Positions 13,301 through 27,500 of a DNA stretch of 64,000 nt are shown one piece after another. This DNA comes from Gigantopelta aegis (taxonomy: Eukaryota > Mollusca > Gastropoda > Neomphalida > Peltospiridae): contig NC_054702.1 in NCBI RefSeq assembly GCF_016097555.1, positions 67,272,001 to 67,336,000 on the forward strand, written 5' to 3'. Within the stretch, counting starts at the first letter, position 1, and every line of letters starts with the position of its first letter. The notes under the pieces were generated by a model. The model was not told the DNA's origin and searched no databases. It worked only from the letters and a program-made list of their open reading frames with translations. The translations under genes were made by a program, and so were the position numbers.

Positions 13301-16300
13301 ATTGGTATGCCCTTTTGACGATTTAGTCCACTTGCTCTTTTTCTCTTGGTCCCCTCACAGTATATTCTCTGGATCTGCCCCAGACTATTACCTGATTAGA
13401 ATATTTTAAATTCCATCCTGAATTAATTTTGAAGTTTTTAAAACATTTAAATTTTTATACAAAGTTTTAAAAATATATTGTATTGTGCTTTTACCCACAG
13501 CTCTTTACACTTTTTATTTTAGGTTTATTTTTAATTTCATCCTATTTACATACATGTACTTACCTTTGTTTGACACCCAGTAGCTGATGTATATGTTTGT
13601 GATGAGGTGTTGTTAAACATTCATTCATTCATTCATTCATTCATTCATTCATTCATTCATAAGGTTTCATTATTTTTCACACAGCTGAGAAATTTATTTT
13701 GTATTAGGTTCTTCATAACTCAGCAGAAAATTATTTGGTTGTAATTTGTTTATTGGCATGCAGCTTTTTCATTTCCAAACAATAATTAATCATAATTTTG
13801 TTGGAAGCTGCCATTGTGCTGTGTTTAATATAATAACTTTTAAACACTGCTTAATTTCCATCTTGAATAGTGTAACACATGGACATTCTTTTTTTCTTCT
13901 TTTTTTCAGTTCTTACCAAGCTCCAACGATGGAGTTCTCGTTACCGGTGCGGCAGACTGTAAGATTCGTGTCCACGACATCGCGATGCAGGAGACGACAC
14001 ACGTGTTCAGCTGTCACGCAGGGCGAGTCAAGAGGGTGGCCACTGCACCTAACATCCCATTCATGTTTTGGAGTGCTGCAGAAGACGGAACTATTATGTT
14101 AGTCGGAATTATAAACTTTTCCTTCGTTATACCAGTCATGGGGTATTGCTTGGAACAGACGTTTTGTTTCTTTTGTTATATTATGCCCACAGATGGAATT
14201 TAGAGCGATCACCTGACATATAATGTGTCATGGAAGCAATCATCCTTTATGGACTTAAGGTTTTCCTCTGTCCCAGCCAATGCCCCATGACTGGTATATC
14301 AAAGGCTGTGGCATTCACTATCTTGTCTATGGAAAAGTACTGCATTTTGGGAGGAATAGTCTTTGTGGCGGTAGCAGGTTTCCTCTCTTACTCCTCAGCC
14401 AGTGTCAATATAACCATATATGCTCAGTGTTCTCGCTGGGTGAAAATTAAAGGAGGGCGGCCGCTCGGCACCCAACCCTTAACCCCCCCCCCCCCCCCCA
14501 AAACAACCCAATAAACAAAAAGCCAAAAAAAAAAGGGGGGGTGGAGTTTGGTTACCATATTGTTGTGTGTTGGTAGACTTGTGAAAAGACATACTCCTTA
14601 TTTTGGCTACAAAAAAGTGCAAAAAGGTTTATAAATACGAAATACATGCAGACTCGTCTTTTAATTGAACCAAAGATGATATCGGTCTGACATTCACGGA
14701 CAGTTCCGGTTCTGCTGAACCGATCAAAGTTTTATTATTATTATTTCTTAATAAAGATTTCAAGATATACGAAAAACAATAAAGATGTTTGTAAAGTGAT
14801 CCCCTAATGTCGGATACATTTTTTGTTATTTCCTTCATCATCGAATGATTCGATCGCTGTGATAAAATAGTAGTTTCGTTTTTGTAAAGGCAGTGTAGAT
14901 ATTATTTGGCACTCAAGATAAATGATTTTAATGATAAACACTTCCACTTCCGTTGTTTTTATAAGCGTTCATATCCCCCCAAAATGAAAAGTTTACAATA
15001 TTTTATAAAGAACTGATGAATAAACAGAATGACAGAAATGACAGAAAGTAAAAATCATCCGTTATAACCAATTATATCTGCAATGGAGGACAAAATATCA
15101 GACGATAGTTAGTGGAAACAAAAGACAGAATGACCGTTCTGATCACGTTTCAAATTTGGTGCCAAATAAGTGAGGGTTTTTTCAATCAGAGATTGCCGAA
15201 TCCATAAAAAATAAAAATATTTTCATTGCTCAAATAAAATATAACTTTTATTGTGTCTATTAAACATATAAATGGATACAGATATAGGACAAAATAGAGG
15301 CTGTTAAAAATACTGTTAAATTACGGTACGGTAACTGTCGTAAATGTTTCGTCAATTGCATTTTCGTACACAACGCGGCTCGTTTCCTTTGATGTCCAGT
15401 GTGCAGACTGATCGTTGTTTTTTTGTGTGGAAAAAAGTGTGCATTTGGAAATAGCGGAGATAGGTGCTGGAAAATAAAGGGGGCGCACAAAAATAAAGGA
15501 GGGCGGAGAACGTGAAAGGAGGGTGGCAAAATGGAATAACGGTGCGGGCCGCCCTGCTTAAATGGAGCAGCGAGAAGTGTTTTTAAAAAAAAAATTAATT
15601 CTTTTATTACCCAGAACATAGATACGGGTAGATGTACCTGAACTCTGGTACCCAAAATACATTAATTCAACGTAATTCTTAGTTGAATCGGTCATCTGTG
15701 ATTAAACAAATGTGTAGTATTCTATTCAATTACCAAGTTTTAATAGTTATGGTAAGAGTTGTAGGGATGTAAGAGCTACGCAGAAACATGGAAATGCATG
15801 ATGAAACAAAAACATGATGTTCAATACTGTTGACCACACAAGGTTCATTTGCATGTTTCAAGTTTATGATGTATGCCTTATATTATAAGTTAAAACCAGT
15901 TTAGATTTGTTAGCATTGAATAAAAATTTTGGCAGTTCCAGGGGTTGCAAACAACAATTTTCCTTCAGGGACACTTGAGCGGCCCCTGGACCCCGGCCGG
16001 AGTAAACTTTTTTGTTCCAGCCCCTCTCACATCCCTGGAGTTGGGTTGAATCATATAATTTAACATGAAGAAATTCAGTAATGTGCAATTAAAATTAATT
16101 ATATCTAAAGCCAACTTTAAACAATATATTATTTGATGACCGACACTTGACAATCAGTGTATGGGTGGGTTTTTTTCAAGCCATGCTTTTTTCCTCTTTA
16201 TTTACAAAGCAATAATTACAACAAATTCATAAACCTGTTGACTGACATGTTTTAAAATATTGAGTGGCATATTGCAATTTCTAGTTTTGTTCATGGTAAC

Positions 16301-19300
16301 CTAATGTGTGTTGTCTAAAACAGCATTCTCACACCGACTTGTCCACCCACTTTAGATGTTCTCCACAGTACAATTCGAATGCCCCTATAAGAATATTTTC
16401 CTTGTTACAGGCAGTACGACCTGAGAAGTCCAGAAAGCAGTCAGAGCAATCCACGGAATGTTCTAGTTAATCTGAACGCACACATGGGAGAGTATGCTGA
16501 AGCTAAATGTCTTGCCATCAACCAGTTGAGACCTGAACTCTTTGCTGTTGGTGCTAATGATCCGTACGTGAGAATGTATGATCGCAGAATGTTAACACCC
16601 AGAAGCATGAAGTTTCCTGGAGATGCCAGCAGCAGGTGCACATTTCTTAATATTTGATTTATATATTAAATGTTTTGAATTTTAACACTGGTAATTCTTC
16701 AAAAAAATTCTAAAAGTTATTTACTTACAATACTAAAAACTGTAAACAAGTTACATATAGGAAAAAGTAATTTTCACTTCAGTTGCATAATGTTTACTTT
16801 GTGCCTTAAATGTTTATTAGTTTTGTTGGGAGTGGGATGTTGAAGAATATTTTGTTTCTTCTCTGATTAATTCCACTTTTTTCATTGAAACATTAAAAAA
16901 AGAGGAAAAAAAGAACAACATTTAAACAGCCATTTGTTTTAAGATGCCACTTTAATATATAACTCAGTGACATTTTCTTAAATAAGCAGACATCTTTCTT
17001 ATTTGTTACCTTTTTTATACTCCCATGGGTATGTTTGACTACATTAAAAATATAATATTTGGAGCATCCATGTAATTTGAATACTATGTATCTGACACAT
17101 GTATGCATACATCTAGCAAAGATTTGAAGATTTCCAAATTTGGTGGAAAGATCTAGCCAAGACTTGTTGCTGCTATATTATTTTAGGTTGGCAGCATCAA
17201 TGTTAACTTATGTGATCATTGTGAAAAAGAGTTTTATCATATTAAACATTCATTAAAATTGTTCCATTATGTGATTCAAAGTTATTACCTAGTTAGCATC
17301 CTGCCATATAAAACCCTGTTCCCTACAACCTGCTGGTGAGCTGTAATCCAATCCGATCACAGAAAATGTCTCAGTAAGAGACTGAGACATGGAATCTGAT
17401 GCAAATACAGGCCATAAGATTTAAAATTTCTTGGGGAAACACTTTTTCGGTTCCGTGCTTTGTGATCATGGGAACACATTGGAAACTGTAGTCATACTCA
17501 ATATGATAATCATGGGAAAAGAAATTTCGGTTCTGTGATTTTAGCAGCATGGTACTGGAAATAATTGTTTACGTGAAATCTGAGGACCTGCAAATAACTG
17601 TACATCAGCTGTTTCAAATGATGGCACCAGTGTAATAATTTACACCAGCAAAATGTTATGAAAATTATGATGTTAACTTTCTGCATTCATGTTTGAATTT
17701 AATTTTAATAGCATTTAGCATATTCTAAGAAAGTATCAGTGTTTGGAAAATGGGTTGTCGATTAAATAATTTCAAGAGACTATGTAGCTTAAAATACACA
17801 AGCCAGTATAAACTCAACTAAACTGTAAGTAAATCTAACACACTAAAATAAATTTCAAAACATAACTAATTTTTTGGAAAAGAATCATTACTTATTTTCA
17901 TAATTTATAAAACATTTGGGAAAATTGTGATGTTTAATTTTGTGTTCTCTTGGTGTGTTCTGTAACTGGCCATTGTGAGAGAGACTTTTTGCTGATTCAG
18001 GTTTCCATGGGAACATCCACACCTTGAGACCATGGAAGGGGAGGATTACAGTCTGCCGCAGGGATGTCTTAGCTATTTTGTGGCAGGTACTAGTCCACCA
18101 GTTTGCTGTCTGTCTGCTGGTGTGCTCATCCCCATTTGCTGCTGAATAGATTAACGCGTGCCTTTACTTTAAATAATTAATTTTAATCCTTGCCACTTCT
18201 TTCCACCCATCAACCTCCCCCCCCCCCCCTAAAAAAAAATAAAAAAATAAAAAAAAAATAATAATTTAAAAATAAAACCATTGTCCTACCAAAAAACCCA
18301 ACCCGCAACTCATGCCATAACTGAATATTGAACATATTTCTTTTTTTTTAAACTTGTAAACTGAACATATATTATATTATTAAATGTGTAAAGTATACAA
18401 ATTTCTACAATGACTACTGAGTAGTAGCAGTGGCATGTCATTTTCATCTCATTTTGATTTACAAAAAAAAACACAGCTAAAAAAGAAGTCAGAGGTATAA
18501 AAATTACGCTCAAAAACGGAGTAACAGTACAAGCATTTTATTTCAATCTTATTTTTATTGTGTCATAAATGGAGCTTTTTGGCATTGTTGTGCCTTGGAC
18601 CGAGATGTTCAAACTAACTTGAGATAAAACACATTAAGTGTTAACAAACAGACAAATAACACTTATTCTGCTTCATCATATTGATAGGATATTAAATGAG
18701 CTTCCATTTAGTATCATGTTTATGTCCCAAGTGAAATAATTTTCAGTTGTCACGAGCTTTAGCAAGTGACAATGAAAATTATTTCACAAGGGACATAAAC
18801 ATGATACGAAATGGTAGCGAGTTTAATATCCTATTTGTTACCCATAATCGATCTTAATTTATATCACTCATCTAGTTTCGTTGATGTTCCTGTAAGGTTG
18901 TGCGCCAGTTGATGATGTCATTGTGTGACGTCAAAAGTGTTACGTCCCACTGGGCATTCTAGTGGCACGTATAACTTTGATATGTACCAAGATATTTTTA
19001 ACAATATGGGTAATAAAGTGAGTTATTTACTGAGAATTTAGTTTTGTTTGCTTTATTAATTTAGGTTTTTGTTTTTGTTTCGACGTTACATTTTTAATTT
19101 GCAGAAATAATTATTTTAACATTTTCTAGCTCATTTAGCTTTTGCTTTGCAATCTAAAGTAGCTAACTAATTTAGACATCTATTACAGTGCTTATATCCA
19201 AACATCATTTAGCAACTTTAGTATTTTTTCGTTTAATAATTTAGCTGCCATATACAAATTAAGCAGTACAAATATTTTGGTGTAGATTACATTTCAACAC

Positions 19301-21474
19301 TTAACCCAGGCCCAATCAATTTAGAATATGATTCATTAAAACTTCTTTTTTTTTCATTAAAGACATGAGTTATTTCAGCAGCAAACTAGTATCGGCAAAT
19401 CAGCAGACATTTTGCTATTTTGTAACTTAATGTATCACCTGCTTTGTTCTCCACTTTGCTTTGCCAGGACTGCATGGGAAAACCTCAATTTGATGAATAC
19501 ATTATTCTCACCCGATGAGTTTGGTTTACCATCTGACTGTGCAGACTTTTATGTAGCAGGTATGATAGTTAACCTTTGTTTAATATCATCTGTTGGCCTT
19601 TTAATAAACTGCGTTTAGTTAATTTCTGTGTTGTATGAGTTTAGTACTCAGGTTATGATAACTGATACTAAATAGATTCTAGATGTGTTTTATTGTCTGG
19701 TGGAATGAAGGTATGTACATGCTGACATTATTTTGTTATCATGTCATAGCTTTGTCTCTTGAATTCTGTCTTTTACAGCAGTGGTAATTTGAAGGTCATA
19801 AAAGATTTCAATAAAAACTTTAAAATACAGGCCTAGAATGTCCTGGAAAAAGCATTAAATTTTATTGTGTCCTGGAAATATGGCCACAATTTTGGTGGTT
19901 TATTTTTTTCACATCTTTACTTTTGTTGTCCTCATAACCTGTCTAAATTCAGACAACAATTTGTGATAAAAACATTCATTGATTGAACATTTCATTCGAA
20001 AAATTAAAACATGTCCTGGAAATATCCTTGAATTTTATGTTTTTTCAAGTGTAAGGACATGTAACACTAGAATGAATAAAGTGAAAATTCATATAAAAAT
20101 ATATTTTTAGGTTTTAAACCCATACCACCTCAAATGAAAAAAAATAAAGTGAAAATATTTCTTTACAAATTACCATCAAATTGCATGGGTTAAATTTTCT
20201 GTTTGGTACAGGTATGAAGGCAACTGATGGAACAGCCATTGTAAAGCAAGCACAGCCCTACCTTTAGTCACTGTTGACTATTTTAGTAACTTTGCAATGG
20301 AAGCTGCATACCTTGGCTGATCTAGCATTTTGGCTTCATCCCTGTATTAACAGGGCGTCGTGGCAGGCCATCGGTCTACAGGCTGGTAGGTACTGGGTTC
20401 GGATCCCAGTCGAGGCATGGGATTTTTAACCCTGAGTGAGTGCTCCGCAAGGCTCAATGGGTAGGTGTAAACCACTTGCACCGACCAGTGATCCATAACT
20501 GGTTCAACAAAGGCCATGGTTTGTGCTATCCTGCCTGTGGGAAGCACAAATAAAAGATCCCTTGCTGCCAATCGGAAGAGTAGCCCATGTAGTGGCGACA
20601 GCGGGTTTCCTCTCAAAATCTGTGTGGTCCTTAACCATATGTCTGACGCCATATAACCATAAATAAAATATGTTGAGTGCATCCTTAAATATAACACTTC
20701 TTTCTTTCTTTCATTCCTGTATTAAAAATAAAAATTGAATCTATATAATTTGATGGTCATTAAATTTGTTACGAATCTTTTTTATTTACTCTGATTGATT
20801 TTGTTTACTGCAACAAATTTTATTTGAGTTACTATGAGTTTAAAACTTAATAATATATTTTTGTATTAATTTTAACTTTATTCATTATGGAGTTATGTGC
20901 CAATTCATCAGTTCCCTTTTGATGCAAACAGACTGTATTACTAATTATCTGCCCATAATAGCAAGAACGATTTAAGTTTTTCCAAGATATTTGGCAGTCA
21001 GTGATTTATGATCAAGTTTGTTTTTATTTTACTACTTATTAGGATATCAATAACAAAATTACTTTTCACTAGCTGCTTTTGATTAAAAATAGAAATGTTA
21101 GGTGAAATTAAAATTATTAGGGGCTATTATCATGGTGGACTCACAGTGACAGAATATTATTATACTGAATCCTATGAAGGACACAATTTCTTTGGTTTAT
21201 CTTAAATATTGACATTATACAACAGGGGACAATATTTTGAAATCTGAGGTAACCGGTTACGTGAATTATATTTGCGTAACCTGTGGATTACCTGATCGGT
21301 TACCTCAAAGTTACGTTGAAATTATATTTTAAATACATAATTTTTAGCTCAAACATAAAGTTAAAACAAAATACAAAAGAAAACGTTTTATAAAACAGTT
21401 TCTTTAATGCTTGCAAATCGAAAGAAGTGACTTGTAGATGTTTCTTTTGTTTTCGTACGATCCTAGCGTTGTAG

Positions 21475-21510
<36 letters not shown>

Positions 21511-24500
21511 CCACTTGCCATCGGGATCGCAGAAAGTAATTTTTAGTGCCCGAATCTAAAAACCACTGTCCTCGGACATCGGGCCACCGTATTCTAGAAC
21601 CTCTGTGCAGCTTGCGGAATTAACACTATTGTAAAAGGACTAAATATCAGCCCAGTACTGAAACAAAATAGATACATTTGAAAGAAAAATGCCCATTCCC
21701 TGGTGTATGATTAGACTAATAATTTTCTTTTATAAATAACAAATAAAGGCTACCATTTGTCACTGATATGTAAAATTTAGTATACAGTAAAAAAAAACCC
21801 CACCAAAAACCCAAGCAACAAATGTCCAGTTCCTCTGAACTATAAAATAGGCTACTCATTGGTGCATGATTAGATTAATAAAAATAAATCTTATAATAAC
21901 ATAAAAAGAAAGACCACAATTTGACACTCAATATTTTGCGGTGGCAATGCTACTTTCACTTTATCGCTGGTACTTTTATACTACAATAACGTTCCAAAGT
22001 TTTGTTATTTAAAGCTCATTATGCGATGTTAGTATTTTTCAGCTTTTGTGACATTTTTTGCATTTTTGTTTATGTTAAAACCGTTTTCAACCTTTGTAAA
22101 ATTATAGGCAATCCAATATTATGTCTACATATATTCCTTTAGAGATAGAATAGCAGCAGACAATTTAGGCACCTTAGCGATCCGTGCACATTTCTTTAAA
22201 ACTTTTGGCTCGACTCTATACTGAGTCTTCAGTCACAAGTTACAACCGTTGCAATATACCGTTGGCTACTGGTTTGCTGCACAAACATTTGTCGGAATAC
22301 TAGTAGTATGTCTGCATGAATAAACCTACTGTAATAGTGAAGTCTGCAAGTTTTAATTTCTGAACGTCTACAGGTCACGACGTAACCGATTTGCGGTTCG
22401 CGTAAATTTAATTTTGCGTAACCGACACGTGAACAGAATGGCGGTTCGTGTGAAATATTGTGCCCTGTACAAGCAGCTTATACTAATCAACCAGGAACAT
22501 ATTTTGAAATACATGCAATAAGATTATTAGTTAAAATGCATATAATAAGATCATCAACAGGCACAAATAAGATCAGAATCTGGTTAGGAAGCATTTATTC
22601 TTTGAAAACATTTATTAAACAGACATTGAAAAACTGCCACATATTACTTATTAATGACATTCCTGGATGGTTCTGAAATATACTGAGAGAAAGAAATAAG
22701 GGAACACTTGGTATAGTAGTCCAAATTTCAATCAATATTACTATAATTGTAATGTCTGTACAAAGATGGGATTGAATGTCGGTGTTGAGATTGAGCTTGA
22801 GTAACATGGTTAACTTCCTGACACTGTATTTGTTAGTGTTGATGTGCTACCTTATTTCTTTCCATCAGTATATTAAGGTTAGTACATACATTTGTACTAC
22901 AGATGTCCTTTTTGTGTGTTTTAGGGCACTTGCCTCAGAAGCAGTCGGACTACAAGAAGAAATATCGGACCCTTGCTGCGACCTATCTGACGTTCAGTCC
23001 AGACGGCAATGAGTTGCTGGTTAATCTCGGTGGTGAACAGATCTATCTGTTCGACATAAACAGGAAGAGAAACGCCCTCAAGTTTGACACAAGTCAGTTT
23101 GCCAAGTCAAGTGTTCCAGTTAAAGGTGAGGTAGAGGTCTCTCATGATAATAGTTGTCATTACATATAGGAGTTATTAAGTGAGTTTGAATGCTTCATGA
23201 CATTTATCCTTCTTGTCCCTTTCCTTTTTTTCCTTTTTAATTCTCTTTTTTTTTTCTTCTTCTTCTTTTTTTTTAAACTTGGCAACTTCTGTCTTTCATT
23301 GTCCACCTCCAGATCTAATCCTTGTGACACTGCCTTTGTTTTATAGTTGATACTAACCACACCTCTACCATTTCCCATCATCTGTTTCAATAAGCTTAGT
23401 ATGACCACTTTAGAGAGTGTTCAATGATCACTTCTGGCATTGTAACCACTATTATACTCCCATGCTATATCTGTGTGGTTCTTAACCATATGTCTGATGC
23501 AATATAGCCGTAAATAAAATGTGTTGAGTGCGTCATTAAATAAAATATTTCCTTCCTTCCTCCCTTCCTTCCCATGCTACAGGCAATCATTTGTTTGTGA
23601 CTGCATTTTTCATGTACCTATGCATGTATATATATACTAATAAATTTTAGCAGGGAAGTGTCTAGACTGTGAAGAGCGAAGTTTATAGGGGTGGTCAAGA
23701 CATGATCTCCCGGAAAAATGTCTTGGAAAAAAAGAAGAAAAAAAGGGTGGGGTGGGGTGATTTCGACCCTGAAACCCACCCCTGTATACATTCCTCACAT
23801 ATGTATTTACATTACTGCTAAATGCACTTTTAGACTAAATTGCAAGTTATACTTAACTTATTTGTAGGTGAACTTACATTTGCAACCCATAAGGGTAGTT
23901 TGATGATAAAGTTTATTCACTGCTGCCATCATCAAACATGTTTATTAGATGGTGTGTTTTTGTAGTGAGATAAAAGTTGTCGTGCCTGAATTAATTATCC
24001 AGCATTTACTTGACTTGTTATGTACAACATCTATATGCTTGGTGTTTCAGAAACAGCCTGCCCTCCTACAAATGGTTTTAATATTCATCGAAATGGCACG
24101 ACAAATGGTGTCAGCAAACACTCTGTTCTTCCAAGTACATCGACTAGTACACCATCGGTGCTGGTTCGAGATGTGGAGGACGAGAAACAGAGACCAGGAA
24201 AAAGGTTTCTATTGTTACAAGCTTTTAGTTGTATGAAAACAGAAAGTTTAAAATTATGTTCATTATTATTAAAGATCTTAATAATTATTTTGTAATCTGA
24301 ATGGGGTTTGGGATGGGGGTTTTAGGATGGGTGAGGGGCAAATTGTCAGTTATGTATTTACAATCATAAATAAACAAATAAATATACTCTTAATGTTATT
24401 ATTGTTTTAAATATGAAAAAAGGTATAGTAAAGCCCTGTGACATATAGCTTAAAGTTACTGGGTTCATGTCCCATGTGAGGCAATAGGGAATATTTTGTT

Positions 24501-27500
24501 CCAGTACTAGATCCAGCCCAGACTGAGTGCACCACAAGGCAAAATGCGGAGGTGTAAGACCACATACACCAAGTTTCAGGCCTCTGAAAATTCAAGAACG
24601 ATCGTTCCGTTCATGTGATGCTCACACGAATCTAATTTTGCATAACCTATTTTTTGTTTACTTGTATATAACGGGTTACTCAAAACGGAAATGGGTTACT
24701 TGGATTTATTTCTGTGTAAGCTATAAATGGGTCACACAGATTTTCAATTCTCAGAGGGCCTGAGTGTTAACCACTTGACTGGTGTGATTATGTGTGAATC
24801 TCCTGAGTGTAAGACCCCCAAATAGAAGATTATTATCCAGCAAGCACAATAGATTCCATATACCCCAGGCTTGGGTGATGCCAAGACGGCTCGACTGCAT
24901 GGCTGTGTTCCAAACTGAAAGGGAAATACTGTAGCCTCACCATTCATCCTCATTATCGTATAAGTGTATAATAATTACATGTTTATGATGTCCTGAAAAA
25001 AATGTCTTTGTCTCTGTATTACATATTTGTGACATTTAAATTAAAAAAGAAAAAGTTTTAAATAATAAAACTAAACATGTTGGATTCAAGGAATAAAGCC
25101 CATCCACTGAGTGTATACAGTTGGCATGTTTAGATAACTTGTTTGAATATTATAAATAATATTTTATAAATGTCTATATACATGTATTTAATAAGGTTTG
25201 TATATGTGATGATGAATTAATTTACTTTTTTCAGTATGTTATGTATTAAAATCATTATTGTAGAACTTTTAAAGTTTTATATCCTTGCTTTCATTTCAGA
25301 CACAAACCAGATTCCAGAAATCTTGGTTATTTTGTGGAATCATTGAAGAAGAGAGCCAACAGTTGTTTTGAGAAGGAGCAATACACCAAAGCTATAATGT
25401 TGTACAATAAAGCTTTGGCAATGGCAACACATGCAGCTGTACTGTATGGCAATAGGGCAGCAGCATACATGAAGAGAAAGTGGTAAAATATTGAAAGATG
25501 CTTTTGTTTCTCCTTGCACTTCAACAGAGCTAAAAGGAAATTCATATTGGCCATATGTTTTTGAGGATTTTAGAATTTGGACTCACACAATAAAAACTGA
25601 ATGGGCATTTGATTAATGATAATATGTGTATTATTATGGTGAAATGCATTATTATTGTACTCAAACTTCAGGTTTGTATTTAAACTTTATTATAAATTTG
25701 AAAAGTTCAATAACACGATGTTGGAACCACATTTATATCTTGGGATGAAAAAGTTGGTTTGTGATATTTGTAAATAATTTTATGTATCAAACATGTGCTT
25801 TTAAAGATTTATATTAAATTATTTATGGACTTGTTAAAATTATCTCACAATTTCACACACTATTTGAAAATCCTCAAATGGAAAAAGTTATATATATATA
25901 TATTGTATTAAACAACTATTTCTGAGACAACTGAGAGAATTGCAATTCCCTGATGAAGGCTATGGGATGTTGCTTAAACATAGTGTCCAAATTTTGATGA
26001 AAATGATGAAGTATATTAACATTTCATTTTGAAAAATCCACCTGTACTCATTTTTCCATTTTACTTCAGGGATGGAGACTTGTATGCAGCATTACGAGAC
26101 TGCCACTGTGCCTTGCGACTTGATGGTAATCACCTGAAAGCTCACTTTCGCTTAGCCAGGTGTCTGTACGAGCTAGCCTGGCCACAGGAGGCTCTCAACT
26201 GTTTGCAGCACTTCAAGACAAAGTTTCCTGATTATGCCAAGAGCCACGCTTGCGAGGCACTAGACCGAGATATTAAAGCCGCTATATTTTCTTGTACAGA
26301 TGTGGGTATGTATTATTACAGATGAAGAACACCTTTGAGAATTATTGTACACTAGATGTAACCCATGCTTAATGCGTGAAAGTTTAGATGGAGTGTGGTG
26401 GCCGTACCCTGAGCTTTCCCCCCAAAGAAAATACAACCTACATGTAGAAAGCCATCCAGCCTTCATTAGGCGAGGCTACATGCATGGGCACTTTGTATAT
26501 AGCCACTGCTATGTTAAATGGCATAGATGGCAGTGTCCATTACCTTATGGAATTCATCTTTGCACACAATATTTAGCATGATATGTGTATGGTAGTCGAT
26601 TGGATCTGAATGCAAAAAGATCCTTGCAGAGTGCAGCATCAGGTAAGTAGAAGCGATTAGAATAAGAAACGTGTTAAAATTGTTATATTGTATTGTATTA
26701 TATTGTATTATAGATTACAGCAGAAACAAAAGGCCAACATAGTACATTTTAATTGAATAATAGGTGTCCTATTATTTTAGTTCAGACCTGTAATGTGGAT
26801 TTATAATGATTGTGATGTGTAACTGTTATTTGTTTTGATGGCTTCTAGGATTGATCCACTATGACAAGTTTCTGGTCATTCTTTGGTAATTTTAATATTT
26901 AATATTTTATTTTATTGCATGTAAAATATTGATATTGTAAAATGTTGGGAGGGGCCTTAAATATAGGCTGATGCCTGTTGGCCAATCTGCAAACCTCTAC
27001 CGTTTTTTAAACCATAATAAATATTGTTTAAATCATTTTAATATTGTTATTGCAGAAGTGGGAGCTTCCAAAAGTGATGAAACGTCAAACAAAAGACGAG
27101 CCCCAACTCTGTCTGAACAGGAGAAAGTTTGGCGAAATAAGGCATACGATTATGAATTCCGATTCTGCGGTCATTGTAACACAACCACCGATATCAAAGA
27201 AGCTAACTTTTTTGGAAGGTAACCGTAATGGTTTCACAGCTAGACATTTCAAAGAATAAAGATGGTTAATATACTCATACTGTATTCAATATCTTACTCA
27301 TGCGTTGTTATGATTTTATGAATATCATATCAACAATATGTCTTTCTTTTTTTTTCTTTTTTAACCATCATTCAGAGCTTTGAATCAACATCATGTCTAT
27401 TAAAGATAGTTTATTTTTGTAAGGGAAGTTGAGATTGACAATAAAGGATTTGAATATTTTACTAAATGTAATTATTAGTAAATAAATTACTAGTTAGTAT

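Noticed and set aside
20347-20697. 116-codon minus-strand frame (and similar ones at 45708, 41603 and 62462).
   Set aside because: All are antisense readings of the same SINE family.
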